From contig CAKOMG010000008.1 of the NCBI GenBank assembly GCA_934096585.1, forward strand, positions 1 through 64,000: a stretch of 64,000 nt of DNA, given 5' to 3'. Within the stretch, counting starts at the first letter, position 1; each line of letters begins with the position of its first letter. Position numbers and translations under genes: made by a program. Positions 35,136 through 43,849 of this stretch are shown here, piece after piece. Under the pieces are notes generated by a model that saw only the letters and a list, made by a program, of their open reading frames with translations, had not been told where the DNA came from and did not search any database. This DNA is from an uncultured Bacilli bacterium (GTDB lineage: Bacteria; Bacillota_I; Bacilli_A; ML615J-28; CAG-698).

Positions 35136-35840
35136 TTATCTTTGTTCATAATCATCTAAATCATTTGGAAATGTAACTGTTACAGCTTCATATTTATAAT
35201 TTGCTACATAAGTTATTTCATTGTCATCATAATATAATACTTTTTGAAGTTTATCTTTATATATTACTAGGTTAACAGTTCCAACACCATCTTCAGTAGT
35301 GAACTCAATTATATTAACATCATGTTCATCAGTTCCTGCTTTTTTAAATGTTTCTTTTGTAAAAGTGAACATTGAAGGTAAAGAACCAATCACTGATGAA
35401 GTTAATGAATCTAAATTTGATCCATCACTTTCAAATTCTATACGATATTTTTTTCCATTGTTATTAATATATGCATTGTTTTCTTTTACATACATTGCAA
35501 ATTCTAAATTACCAACTAGCTCTACTGATGCTTCAACTTTATCAGTAACATTTATTTTGGTAAGACCTGTGTATTCTACATCATCATCAAATGATCCTTT
35601 TAGTTGTTGTGAATAGGAATAACTTTTTGTTTCTTTTAATGCTTTTAAAGCAGTATCTAATAAAGCCTTAGCGTCTTCATAAGATTTATTTTCTTTATAT
35701 GTGTAATTATATCTTAATCCATAATGGCTTTCATCATATGTATCTTTTTTTTCTGGTGTTTTTGGTGTACACGCAACTAGCATAATTGTTAAAAAGAACA
35801 CTAGTATAACTGATGGAATACTTTTAATTAATGTTTTCAT
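35136..35840 (-). CDS. Lipoprotein of unknown function
   Basis: 234 residues. Signal peptide with lipobox LVAC (lipidated Cys24) after a 20-residue hydrophobic core. The mature part is mostly beta (SYSYSQQLKGSFDDD, TKINVTDKVEASVEL, TVNLVIYKDKLQKVLYY), the strand pattern of LolA/LppX-like or DUF6612-type lipoproteins. Located on the outer face of the membrane. Own promoter and terminator, so a single-gene transcript. GGAGG ribosome site. Confidence 0.75.
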   Translation of the reverse strand: MKTLIKSIPSVILVFFLTIMLVACTPKTPEKKDTYDESHYGLRYNYTYKENKSYEDAKALLDTALKALKETKSYSYSQQLKGSFDDDVEYTGLTKINVTDKVEASVELVGNLEFAMYVKENNAYINNNGKKYRIEFESDGSNLDSLTSSVIGSLPSMFTFTKETFKKAGTDEHDVNIIEFTTEDGVGTVNLVIYKDKLQKVLYYDDNEITYVANYKYEAVTVTFPNDLDDYEQR

Positions 35841-35862
35841 TTTGTTCCTCCGCTCTATTTAT

Positions 35863-35891
35863 ATTATATCATATATTTGTTTTTTTCGCAA
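35863..35891 (-). promoter_or_regulatory. Promoter of the lipoprotein gene
   Basis: Minus strand: TTGCGA (35886-35891), 17-bp spacer, TATAAT (35863-35868) with TGA in front. Confidence 0.75.
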
Positions 35892-35927
35892 ATACTAATT
35901 ATTTACTCTTTGATTTTTTCCTACTTA

Positions 35928-36728
35928 TTATGCTGGATCAACACGTTTCCAATTAGGGTCTATAACTTTTTTTATCTTCTTTTCTTCTTTTTCCCAGTAA
36001 TTATAAACGTCCATTCTTGTCAATTCAGCATAAACAGTTGTTGAAGAAGAGACTGTTTTAACCTTCATAGACTCTTTATTTTCGTCTAAATGCCAACCTT
36101 CAAACTTGTATCCAGCAACTTTAATTGTTGGTAAAACAAGTTCATTTTCAAATTCAATTTCCTTTGAAAAGTCAGATAATATAATGCCTGGAATATGATT
36201 TAAACAATATTTTACTCTAAATGATTGCCACCAATAAACTGTATCATCGTCTAGACAGAATAATTTTGCCGTATCTACAAGTGCTGCCCAACTAGAAACA
36301 AACATATTATCACACTTATTGTATGGATCAAATACTGTACATCCTTCATCGTTTCGCCAATAAGCAAAGAAACTTACTAAGAAAATCACAAAATCTTTTA
36401 GGATATTATTGTGATATAAGTATCCTAGATATGTTGAAGTGGGTTGATTTTCAATATTATAATCACCATTTGGTGTAGCATAATATTTGTGAAAACCAAA
36501 TCCTAATCCATAGCAACTATCTTTTCCATCTGCATACCAATCACACGCAAAATCTAAAAATTCTTCTTTTGAATGAATATTTTTACTTTCTAAATCTTCT
36601 TTACCATTATGGTTCAAAATAAAATCATAAAAACCGCCCATAAATTCATTATATAAAGCTTTTTTACTTACATATAAATCCTTATTAATTTCGTGATCAA
36701 TAAACTTTAAAACTACTTTTTTACTCAT
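35928..36728 (-). CDS. InlB B-repeat-containing protein without signal peptide
   Basis: 266 residues from the ATG at 36728 (AAGGAG 6 nt before; the longer frame to 36773 runs into cysK and is rejected). The N-terminal 170 residues are not recognised, rich in Trp, Tyr and Cys (ACDWYADGKDSCYGLGFGFH). Residues about 195-245 (LPTIKVAGYKFEGWHLDE ... TTVYAEL) match the Listeria-Bacteroides (InlB B) repeat, a beta-grasp module usually found on secreted proteins. No signal peptide or anchor is seen. Ten base pairs downstream of cysK with no terminator, so likely co-transcribed. Confidence 0.65.
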   Translation of the reverse strand: MSKKVVLKFIDHEINKDLYVSKKALYNEFMGGFYDFILNHNGKEDLESKNIHSKEEFLDFACDWYADGKDSCYGLGFGFHKYYATPNGDYNIENQPTSTYLGYLYHNNILKDFVIFLVSFFAYWRNDEGCTVFDPYNKCDNMFVSSWAALVDTAKLFCLDDDTVYWWQSFRVKYCLNHIPGIILSDFSKEIEFENELVLPTIKVAGYKFEGWHLDENKESMKVKTVSSSTTVYAELTRMDVYNYWEKEEKKIKKVIDPNWKRVDPA

Positions 36729-36738
36729 TTGTTTCTCC

Positions 36739-37656
36739 TTATTTAAATAATTCTGTAGACATATACCTTTCACCTGTATCTGGAAAAATAGTAATTATAT
36801 TTTTTGCTATTCCTCTTTTTCCTATTTTAATTGCACCTGCTAAATTAGCACCAGATGAAATTCCTACTAATAGCCCTTCTTCTTTTGCAATCTTTTTTCC
36901 CCATTCTACTGCCTCTTCATCTTCAATTGTTATTATTTCATCTATATAACTTAAATCTAAAATACTTGGTTTAAACCCTGCACCTATTCCTTGAATCTTA
37001 TGAGTTCCTGAATAATGCTTTGTTAAAAAGGGAGATGATGCTGGTTCAATACCAAAAATTTTTATATTTGGATTTTTTAATTTTAAATATTTTGCTATTC
37101 CTGTAATAGTTCCGCCTGTACCAATGCCAATAATCACAGCATCAATATTGCCATTCATATCTTCATATATTTCTTTTCCTGTTATTAAGTGTGCTCTAAC
37201 AGATGCCTCATTATCAAATTGTCCTAATATAATAGAATCAGAAATACTTTCTTTTAATTCCTTTGCTTTTTTTATGGCACCTTGCATTCCTTCTTCTTTT
37301 TTTGTTAACACTAAGTTTGATCCATATATAGTCATTAATTTTTGTCTTTCTATAGACATGTTTTCAGGCATAACAATTATTACATTGTATCCCAAATAAG
37401 AAGCTATTGCAGATATTCCAATCCCTGTATTTCCAGATGTTGGTTCAATAATTGTTGAAGTTTTTTTTAACTTTCCTGAATCAATAGCTTCCATAATCAT
37501 TTGTTTCGCGACACGATCTTTAATTGATCCAGCTGGATTATTTTTTTCTATTTTAGCAAAAATATTAAAATTTAATTGTTCATTCTTTATTATATTGTTC
37601 AATTTGATAGTAGGTGTATTTCCAATCAAATCTAGAATGGACTCTTTATAAGCCAA
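36739..37656 (-). CDS. cysK: Cysteine synthase (O-acetylserine sulfhydrylase)
   Basis: 305 residues. PLP lysine K46 in NPAGSIKDR, phosphate loop GIGTGGTITG, and the substrate loop TSGNTGIG. Makes cysteine from O-acetylserine and sulfide. TTG start with GAGG 8 nt upstream. It diverges from cysE, whose product makes O-acetylserine, so the two-step cysteine pathway sits around one 330-bp control region. The C-terminus ends at YMSTELFK, typical of CysK. Confidence 0.93.
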   Translation of the reverse strand: MAYKESILDLIGNTPTIKLNNIIKNEQLNFNIFAKIEKNNPAGSIKDRVAKQMIMEAIDSGKLKKTSTIIEPTSGNTGIGISAIASYLGYNVIIVMPENMSIERQKLMTIYGSNLVLTKKEEGMQGAIKKAKELKESISDSIILGQFDNEASVRAHLITGKEIYEDMNGNIDAVIIGIGTGGTITGIAKYLKLKNPNIKIFGIEPASSPFLTKHYSGTHKIQGIGAGFKPSILDLSYIDEIITIEDEEAVEWGKKIAKEEGLLVGISSGANLAGAIKIGKRGIAKNIITIFPDTGERYMSTELFK

Positions 37657-37736
37657 TTTAATTACCTCACTAGTTTATTATATCATATTATTACTTTTAA
37701 AGAAAGAAAATTATTAGAAATATTTTATTAAATTAT

Positions 37737-37765
37737 TTGCTTGATAAAATAAACTATGTTATAAT
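37737..37765 (+). promoter_or_regulatory. Distal promoter of cysE
   Basis: TTGCTT (37737-37742), 17-bp spacer, TATAAT (37760-37765) with TG upstream. It would give a leader of about 210 nt. I found no T-box GGTGG specifier-end sequence in that leader. Confidence 0.7.
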
Positions 37766-37909
37766 GAATCAAAAAAATTTTTAAATGGTTTTGCAAACTA
37801 CAAACATTTTTAAATATGTTTATAAATGCATTATTTTAAAGAAAGTAAAAAGTGGAATTTAAAAATAAAGTAATTATTGTAATATGAACTAGTAGCGAAA
37901 TAGTTTTAT

Positions 37910-37937
37910 TTGATATTTTCATTTTAAATGATATAAT
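37910..37937 (+). promoter_or_regulatory. Proximal promoter of cysE
   Basis: TTGATA (37910-37915), 16-bp spacer, TATAAT (37932-37937) preceded by TGA. About 47 bp before the cysE start codon. Confidence 0.65.
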
Positions 37938-37984
37938 CACAGTATTAATACTTTAAGCATAATATAAAATAAGAAAGGATAAAT

Positions 37985-38713
37985 ATGATTTATAAAAAAG
38001 ATGCATGTGAATTAATTTATTTATTACAAAATAAATTGTATCCAAATAAGTTTGAAAATAGTGGCATAATCCCTGATGCCACAATTATTAAAAGACTGGA
38101 TTATGTTTTAACCAATCTTGATGTAACTAATATTGATTCTTCTTATTTTATATCTAAACTAGAAGATGTTAAAGAAAAATTAGAAAAAGATTTGAAAGCT
38201 ACATATGATAATGATCCCGCCGCAAAATCTATTGAAGAAATTATTATCTCTTATCCAGGATTTTATGCTACTATGATTTATCGTCTTGCCCATGAATTTT
38301 ATTTAGCAAATATTCCATTATTGCCTAGACTAATGACTGAAGTTGCTCATTCAAAAACAGGTATTGATATTCATCCTGGAGCCACTATTGGGGAATATTT
38401 CTTTATTGACCATGGTACTGGAATTGTCATTGGAGAGACAACAATAATAGGCAACAATGTGAGAATCTATCAAGGAGTTACCCTTGGAGCTTTATCGCTT
38501 GAGCATCCGAGTGAATTACGAAACATAAAAAGACACCCAACAATCAAAGATAATGTTATAATTTACGCTGGAGCTTCTATACTTGGTGGAAATACAGTGA
38601 TTGGAACTAACGTAACAATTGGTTCAAATGTCTTTATAACTAACTCTATAACAGACAATACAATCGTTAGATTTAAAGATACAAATTATTCAATAAAGAA
38701 AAAGCAAGACTAA
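37985..38713 (+). CDS. cysE: Serine O-acetyltransferase
   Basis: 242 residues. Helical N-terminal domain (about 1-115) then left-handed beta-helix hexapeptide repeats (HPGATIGEYFFIDHGTGIVI, GETTIIGNNVRIYQGVTLG), including the catalytic His of DHGTG and the GVTLGA turn. Transfers acetyl from acetyl-CoA to serine. AAAGGAT ribosome site. Divergent from cysK. Confidence 0.94.
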   Translation: MIYKKDACELIYLLQNKLYPNKFENSGIIPDATIIKRLDYVLTNLDVTNIDSSYFISKLEDVKEKLEKDLKATYDNDPAAKSIEEIIISYPGFYATMIYRLAHEFYLANIPLLPRLMTEVAHSKTGIDIHPGATIGEYFFIDHGTGIVIGETTIIGNNVRIYQGVTLGALSLEHPSELRNIKRHPTIKDNVIIYAGASILGGNTVIGTNVTIGSNVFITNSITDNTIVRFKDTNYSIKKKQD

Positions 38714-38729
38714 TCTTGCTTTTTTTATA
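38701..38729 (+). terminator. Terminator of cysE
   Basis: A 9-bp stem (38701-38709 with 38714-38722) whose loop contains the cysE stop codon, followed by seven Ts. Confidence 0.88.
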
Positions 38730-38730
38730 A

Positions 38731-38754
38731 TAAAAAAAACTCCTATTAGGAGTA
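38731..38754 (-). terminator. Second hairpin facing the minus strand
   Basis: ACTCC-TATTA-GGAGT (38740-38754) followed by eight Ts on the minus strand. It catches transcripts from the Fic side. The 38755-38900 stretch before it holds no gene, only the short motif GTGACGGGTGCGACA (38857-38871), which resembles a sequence downstream of the other Fic remnant. Confidence 0.7.
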
Positions 38755-38899
38755 TATATTTTTCTTAAATGTGTAAGATAACCAATGTTAATGCAATGAA
38801 CCATCTATGAATAATAATGCACCATCCAACACCGCATGTTTAAGTAATACACTATCGTGACGGGTGCGACAAACTTGGATTAGGTATGTACAATCAATA

Positions 38900-38935
38900 C
38901 AAAAAAAGATGCTATATCTATTCGATACAACATCT
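38900..38935 (-). terminator. Terminator of the Fic gene
   Basis: A 12-bp stem (38907-38918 with 38924-38935, two G-T pairs), 5-nt loop and seven Ts on the minus strand, 57 bp past the Fic stop codon. Confidence 0.85.
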
Positions 38936-38991
38936 GGATTCTCTCAAAGCAGAAGGTTTTCTCTCAAATTTGATGTTGAAATGAGTAAAAG

Positions 38992-40039
38992 TTATAGTTT
39001 TATTATGTAGAATGAATTCTTTCCTGATCCACCTTTTTCAAGCTTTCCTTCTTCTACCATCTTAGCTAGAATTTTTTCAATTGAACTTAGAGATAACAAT
39101 GGACACAATTCAGCAATATTTGATTTTGTTACTTTGCCCAGTTTCATGTCTAGTGCTTTTTTAATGGTATCATATGCACTAAGCTTTTTAGTCACCATCT
39201 CAACTCTATTTTTAAAATCATCATAAGACATTGATATTATGCTTAATAAATAACTTACAAATGGTGTCGGATCATCTTTTTTGTCATGCCAACCAATTTG
39301 TGAATTATATAATGCATCATAATATAAATCTTTGAGCTTAGAGATTTTTAATTCAAGTGATACATATTTACCAACATAATATCCCGAACGATATAATAAA
39401 AGCGTTGTAAGTAATCTAGACATTCTTCCGTTTCCATCATTGAATGGATGAATGCATAAAAAATCATGAATAAAAATTGGAATTAAAATTAATGGGGTAA
39501 CTTCTCTTTTTTCGATAGTTTTATTATATTCATCACAAAGTGCTTGTATAGCCATTGGAGTTTCAAATGGAGATATTGGTGTAAAGAAAGTAAAAGAGTT
39601 ACCTTTTTCATCAGTAGCACTTATATAATTTTGAACATTCTTAAATTTACCGCCATATGACACTTCATCATTTTTACTACATAATATTTGATGTAATTGC
39701 AATATGTAATCTGGTTAATGGGATGTATTCAAAACTTTCATAAATTGCATTTAGAGCATCTCTATATCCAGCTATTTCTTTTTCACTTCTATTTTTAGGA
39801 GTTGTTTTTTTATTAAAAATCTTTTTTAATCTTGTATCAGTAGTTCTTATCCCTTCAATAGCATTACTTGCTTCAGTACTTTGAATCTTAGCAAGCTCAA
39901 CTAACTTATTTAATTCTTCAGGTTTTTGAGCAAGATAAAATTCCTGCCTACCTTTTGCTTCATGAATATGGGCAATCTTATTGATAATTGATGAATCCCA
40001 TACTTTATTTTTTAAATTAGAATAATCAAACTGTCTCAT
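38992..40039 (-). pseudogene. Fic-domain AMP transferase, frameshifted
   Basis: Two overlapping frames form one gene: 40039-39677 encodes the N-terminal part with the inhibitory-helix-like STEASNAIEG, and 39702-38992 encodes the Fic core HPFNDGNGRMSR (full HPFxxGNGRxxR) plus a C-terminal winged-helix region (KVTKSNIAELCPLLSLSSI). A single base gain near 39700 breaks the frame: PLTR should continue as YILQLHQIL. The parts join perfectly if it is corrected. Family members transfer AMP to target proteins. It is either a pseudogene or a sequencing error. Good AAAGGAG ribosome site and its own terminator are intact. Confidence 0.85.
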
Positions 40040-40101
40040 AATCTTAACTCCTTTCTCGTAAATTATATACTAAAATGAGAGAATAATTATTCTTAAACAA
40101 C

Positions 40102-40305
40102 TTGACAATTAGCCCTTTTAGAGTGATAAATAGAAAGTTTATTAAGTTTCAAGCATTCATTGATGAAATTAAAAACACAAATACACTTAATCTAAAATTT
40201 AAAGATAGACTCTTTAATTTAACCATTCTCAATATCAAAGTGCATAAAGAAAACAATCTCGAATTCAATTTCAAAGATGGCTCGATAATTAATATTGAAC
40301 TCTAG
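40102..40305 (+). pseudogene. Serine recombinase C-terminal tail remnant
   Basis: About 67 codons, no proper start. The sequence (FIKFQAFIDEIKNTNTL, FKDRLFNLTILNIKVHKENN, FNFKDGSIINIEL) follows the last block of large serine recombinases, as in the remnant at 23946. It is the only piece left. It points towards the tRNA-Arg gene. A second relic of site-specific integration. Confidence 0.6.
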
Positions 40306-40397
40306 TTTTAATAGCTGAAGTTTTTTATTGTCACGTGGGGGTATATGTAAAAATTGATATTATCTCCTATAAGCATTCCTATATATAGAATGAAGTA

Positions 40398-40529
40398 GTT
40401 TAGCGATTAATAATATAACGATTAAATTTTATATATACTACTATCCATAAGGACATATGAGGCTAAATCTATTAAAAATAGGTCTACTATCTATAATTAT
40501 TGTTGTTTTACCCCTATATAAAGAAAAAA
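40398..40529. repeat. Dispersed intergenic repeat, copy III (diverged)
   Basis: Shares with copies I and II the paired CGATTA/CGATTAA half-sites at one end and CCCCTATATAAAGAAAAA at the other, with weaker similarity between. It lies directly after the tRNA-Arg terminator. Confidence 0.6.
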
Positions 40530-40554
40530 TAGCTAATACTTTCGTATCAGCTAT
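40521..40554 (-). terminator. Terminator of tRNA-Arg
   Basis: An 11-position stem with one mismatch (40529-40539 with 40544-40554), loop TTTC on the plus strand, then six Ts on the minus strand. Confidence 0.8.
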
Positions 40555-40566
40555 AGTTAACTCTAA

Positions 40567-40643
40567 TGGCCTCCCAGAAAGGATTCGAACCTTCGACACA
40601 CGGCTTAGAAGGCCGTTGCTCTATCCAGCTGAGCTACTGGGAG
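40567..40643 (-). tRNA. tRNA-Arg (anticodon TCT)
   Basis: Acceptor CTCCCAG pairs with CTGGGAG, then discriminator G and an encoded CCA. D arm GCTC...GAGC, anticodon stem ACGGC/GCCGT with loop CTTCTAA (anticodon TCT), T arm with TTCGAAT loop. It reads AGA, the main Arg codon in AT-rich genomes. Confidence 0.95.
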
Positions 40644-40723
40644 ATGTTAACTATTATGATCAATATCACAACAGCAACAATATTTTACCACAATCTATTA
40701 AATTTTGCAACCTTTTTTTCAAA

Positions 40724-41560
40724 TTACTTTATATATTTTTCCAAACAATAAAAACTATCTATAACAACATTAGCTTTCTTTTTAACTTCTTCATGAGCAT
40801 GAGACATAACAAAACTATTAGGGAATGATTCAAATAGCGGCACATCATTACCAGAGTCACCAATTACAGCAACTTCTTCTTTGTCTATTCCTAATTCTTG
40901 AATCAATTTTTCTAATGCTCTTGCTTTATTAATTCCTTTATTCATGAATTCAATTGATTCAGTAGACCACATTACTTCGAAGGAATCTTTCAAGTCTTCA
41001 CCAAACTTTTTTGATGCAATTCTAGCTTTTTCTGTTGCTTTTTTACCTAATCCATAAATTGCCATTACTTTATAGATTCTTGCATTTTCGTTTTCAATCA
41101 TTTGTTTAAATCTTTTTTTTCCAAACTTACACTTACCAGTATAACCAAATTGAAAGAATAATACAATCCTATAAAATACTCTCAAAAAACTAGATAAGCT
41201 ATTATGTACGACTATCATATTATCTTTGTCTGTCATAAAAATCCATGTTAATATTTCTTTATTTTTGCAATTTTCTAAATAAAAATCATATACTTTTTTA
41301 TGATCCATTGGTGAATCAAATATTAATTCATCACCTTTATAAATAACAGATCCATTACAAGCAATCATATCAATATCATTTTTAATTCTTTTTTTGACTC
41401 TATTCGAAATGAAATAATTTCTTCCTGAAACTAAAACAACTTCATTTCCTTGATTAATATAATCAATCATAAATTTTCTATTTTTTTTAGTTAATAATTT
41501 AAATTTTCTTTTTGGATAAAAAAGAGTTCCATCTAAATCAGTTGCTATTAATTTAATCAT
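40724..41560 (-). CDS. Cof-type HAD-superfamily hydrolase
   Basis: 278 residues from the ATG at 41560 (AGGTG upstream; a GTG 9 nt earlier is less likely). HAD motifs: I ATDLDGTLF (nucleophile Asp), II VLVSGRN, III the lysine after MNKGINK, IV GDSGNDVPLFE. The cap is of the Cof/type IIB class, usually sugar-phosphate or flavin-phosphate phosphatases. Substrate unknown. Cytosolic; single gene between tRNA-Arg and ylbJ. Confidence 0.88.
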   Translation of the reverse strand: MIKLIATDLDGTLFYPKRKFKLLTKKNRKFMIDYINQGNEVVLVSGRNYFISNRVKKRIKNDIDMIACNGSVIYKGDELIFDSPMDHKKVYDFYLENCKNKEILTWIFMTDKDNMIVVHNSLSSFLRVFYRIVLFFQFGYTGKCKFGKKRFKQMIENENARIYKVMAIYGLGKKATEKARIASKKFGEDLKDSFEVMWSTESIEFMNKGINKARALEKLIQELGIDKEEVAVIGDSGNDVPLFESFPNSFVMSHAHEEVKKKANVVIDSFYCLEKYIK

Positions 41561-41683
41561 TTTTGTCACCTATGCTTATTATTCTATTTTATCATTTTTA
41601 TCCCCTTTTTTCAACAATTTTTTTAATAAGTTAAATAAGTTTTAAGAATTTATTTTTTTCATATAATTATATGAGGATTTAAC

Positions 41684-42559
41684 ATGTTATTTATTATTAT
41701 CATCTTTATAAGCTTAATTTTTAATTATAATAATACTATGAATAGTATTTATGATTCACTTGAAGTATGGCTATTTAATGTCTATCCATCTCTTTTCTTA
41801 TTATATATAATATCTTATTATTTTATTCACAATAAATTGTTTAATAAAATATCATTAATCTTAAAACCATTCATTTCTTTTGAATATAATAAAAGTTATG
41901 CCATTATGTGTACAGGTTTCTTTTTAGGTAATCCTGGCACTATTACTTTAGCTTATAATGCTTTTTCGAATAATCACATATCACTTAACGATTATAAAAA
42001 ATTAGTTTACTTATCCATATTTATGAATCCTTTGTTTATTTTATCTTTTTTTAATAAAATTATTTTTGTTATTTATTTTATTTCTTCTTTTTTTACATTA
42101 TTTATCTTTGATAAATTCATGCCTTTAAAAAAAAGAAATGTAGATAGCGAAAATGCTAACTACACTTATAAAGTTTTTTTAAATTCAATCAATTCAATTA
42201 TTAATGTATTACTAGTTGTTGCTTGTATTTCAGTTTTATGTAATGTTTTGAAAACTTCCATTGCTTTTTTATTATATACGGTAAATTTAAATTTTGATTT
42301 ACCTCTTAGTTTTTTAGAGATAGGAACAGGATTAAAATATTTAACTAATAAAAATATGTTATATGCTTCTATTTTTCTAATTTCCTTTCAAGGGTTATGT
42401 ATTATAATACAAAGTTTTAGTTTAATTAAAAACCTAAATATTTCCTTTTTTAAATACTTACTTTTAAGAATACTCGAATCTATTACTACTACTTTAATTT
42501 TCTTTTTGATATATAGTTGCTTCAGCAGTTCCACGAATGAATTGTTTAATCATTTTTAA
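41684..42559 (+). CDS. ylbJ: YlbJ-like sporulation membrane protein
   Basis: 291 residues, about eight transmembrane helices, with the nucleoside-recognition/GATE-like layout: VWLFNVYPSLFLLYI, the FFLGNPGTITLAY loop (compare GYPxG in B. subtilis YlbJ) and a second similar half (SFLEIGTGLKYL). YlbJ is a sporulation protein in Bacilli and its gene lies near rsmD (ylbH) and coaD, as here near rsmD. The last 66 bp overlap the end of rsmD on the other strand. GAGG 7 nt before ATG. One of the two genes in the window on the plus strand that look intact. Confidence 0.75.
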   Translation: MLFIIIIFISLIFNYNNTMNSIYDSLEVWLFNVYPSLFLLYIISYYFIHNKLFNKISLILKPFISFEYNKSYAIMCTGFFLGNPGTITLAYNAFSNNHISLNDYKKLVYLSIFMNPLFILSFFNKIIFVIYFISSFFTLFIFDKFMPLKKRNVDSENANYTYKVFLNSINSIINVLLVVACISVLCNVLKTSIAFLLYTVNLNFDLPLSFLEIGTGLKYLTNKNMLYASIFLISFQGLCIIIQSFSLIKNLNISFFKYLLLRILESITTTLIFFLIYSCFSSSTNELFNHF

Positions 42560-43036
42560 ATCTTTGCTTATTTCAACGTTTCCTTTAATATAATGACATA
42601 CAACAATACTACCTTCATTTAAAAAATCATTATCAACTAGGTACTTAATCAAATCGTTTGTTATATTCATTCTATAGGGTGGATCTAAAAATACAAGATC
42701 AAACTTTTTTCCTTGTAATCTTTTTAGTGCTTGTCTATAATCCATATTTAAAATTGTAACCTTATCTTCTTCATGCAGTGCTTTTACATTTGTTTCAATT
42801 ATTTTTGTAGCCTCTTTACTAAGTTCACTTATATATGAATGTTTCGCACCTCTACTTATTGCTTCAAGCGATAATGCACCACTTCCACCAAATATATCTA
42901 AAACTTCTATCGGTTCTAAATATGGGCCTATCGTATTAAATATTGACTCTTTCATTACATCCATCATTGGTCGTGTATTGTTTCCTTCTAATGTAACTAA
43001 TTTTCTACTTTTGTGCCTGCCAGCAATAATTCTCAT
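42494..43036 (-). CDS. rsmD: 16S rRNA (guanine(966)-N2)-methyltransferase RsmD
   Basis: 180 residues from the ATG at 43036 (AAAGGAAA 6-8 nt upstream; the frame extends to 43099 without signals). Starts MRIIAGRHKSRKL and has TRPMMDVMKESIFN, the SAM motif LDIFGGSGALSLEAISRGA and catalytic DPPY (FLDPPYRM). Methylates G966 of 16S rRNA. Converges with ylbJ with a 66-bp antisense overlap. Confidence 0.94.
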   Translation of the reverse strand: MRIIAGRHKSRKLVTLEGNNTRPMMDVMKESIFNTIGPYLEPIEVLDIFGGSGALSLEAISRGAKHSYISELSKEATKIIETNVKALHEEDKVTILNMDYRQALKRLQGKKFDLVFLDPPYRMNITNDLIKYLVDNDFLNEGSIVVCHYIKGNVEISKDLKMIKQFIRGTAEATIYQKEN

Positions 43037-43205
43037 TATAATTTCCTTTCGTTTTTTTGTATAATATTTAATAAATGATACATAATAATATTGTAGCATA
43101 GTTGATTGTAAAAAGCAATTAAAAATGTTACATCATACTTCTCCTCTCCCTTTCACATATATCAAATAAAAAGTGAATTTATTAATTCGCTTTTTATTTT
43201 TAATT

Positions 43206-43239
43206 TAAAATAGTTGTCTTATTTATAAATAAAACAACT
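43206..43239 (-). terminator. Terminator after the first lipoprotein paralogue
   Basis: A long perfect or G-T stem (arms about 43212-43223 and 43228-43239) with a T-rich tail on the minus strand. A second 16-bp hairpin follows at 43164-43199. The interval 43037-43163 has no other feature. Confidence 0.75.
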
Positions 43240-43247
43240 TTATTATA

Positions 43248-43829
43248 TTATAATCTAAAATATGGTATAGATGAAAAATAAATACCTGAATAATGTTTTT
43301 TATAAGTGGTAACGCCATCATATTCTTGCATTGTAATTAAATCTAAATACTTATCACCAACTTTTATTGATGGAACTAAAGCAGAACTAATTATAGTTTT
43401 AATTAGGTATCCTCTTGTGTCGCTTGGAATATTGGCAGTCTTGAAATGACTTTTATAATTTCTAATAGATTGTCCTGATTCATCTGTTTCATAGATCATT
43501 TGCCCATTTATTACATCTACAACTCTAACCCATGGACCTGTTTCCATACTTTTAATATATAAACTATGTAAATAATACTTTTCTTCATCCATTATTTCTA
43601 TATAAAAGAAATCATTATTTGAAAAGTCAACAACAAAATATTGTAACTTATCATCATTGTTATATAATGGCCTTAATTCATATGTTTCATCATCATCTAG
43701 ATATTTTCTTTCAATTATTTTTCTAACATTATTAATATGCTCTTCATCAGTATAATATTTTGCTTTTTCACATCCTGATAAGGCAATAACAATAAAAAAT
43801 ATGCATAATAACAAAACTACTTTTTTCAT
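43248..43829 (-). CDS. Lipoprotein, paralogue A of a three-member family
   Basis: 193 residues from the ATG at 43829 (GAGG 6 nt before). Lipobox ALSGC. The mature part starts AKYYTDEEH, then NNVRKIIERKYLDDD, RPLYNNDDKLQYFVVDFS and a conserved end SALVPSIKVGDKYLDLITMQ. Nearly identical in long blocks to 43850-44428 and 48169-48750, so they arose by recent duplication. Function unknown; outer face of the membrane. It follows the next copy by about 20 bp and is probably co-transcribed with it. Confidence 0.75.
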   Translation of the reverse strand: MKKVVLLLCIFFIVIALSGCEKAKYYTDEEHINNVRKIIERKYLDDDETYELRPLYNNDDKLQYFVVDFSNNDFFYIEIMDEEKYYLHSLYIKSMETGPWVRVVDVINGQMIYETDESGQSIRNYKSHFKTANIPSDTRGYLIKTIISSALVPSIKVGDKYLDLITMQEYDGVTTYKKHYSGIYFSSIPYFRL

Positions 43830-43849
43830 AATTATCCTCATCCTCTTCT

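Noticed and set aside
37766..37984. T-box riboswitch in the cysE leader
   Set aside because: An AGTAG-like bulge sequence caught my eye, but the conserved GGTGG T-box end and an antiterminator/terminator pair are absent.
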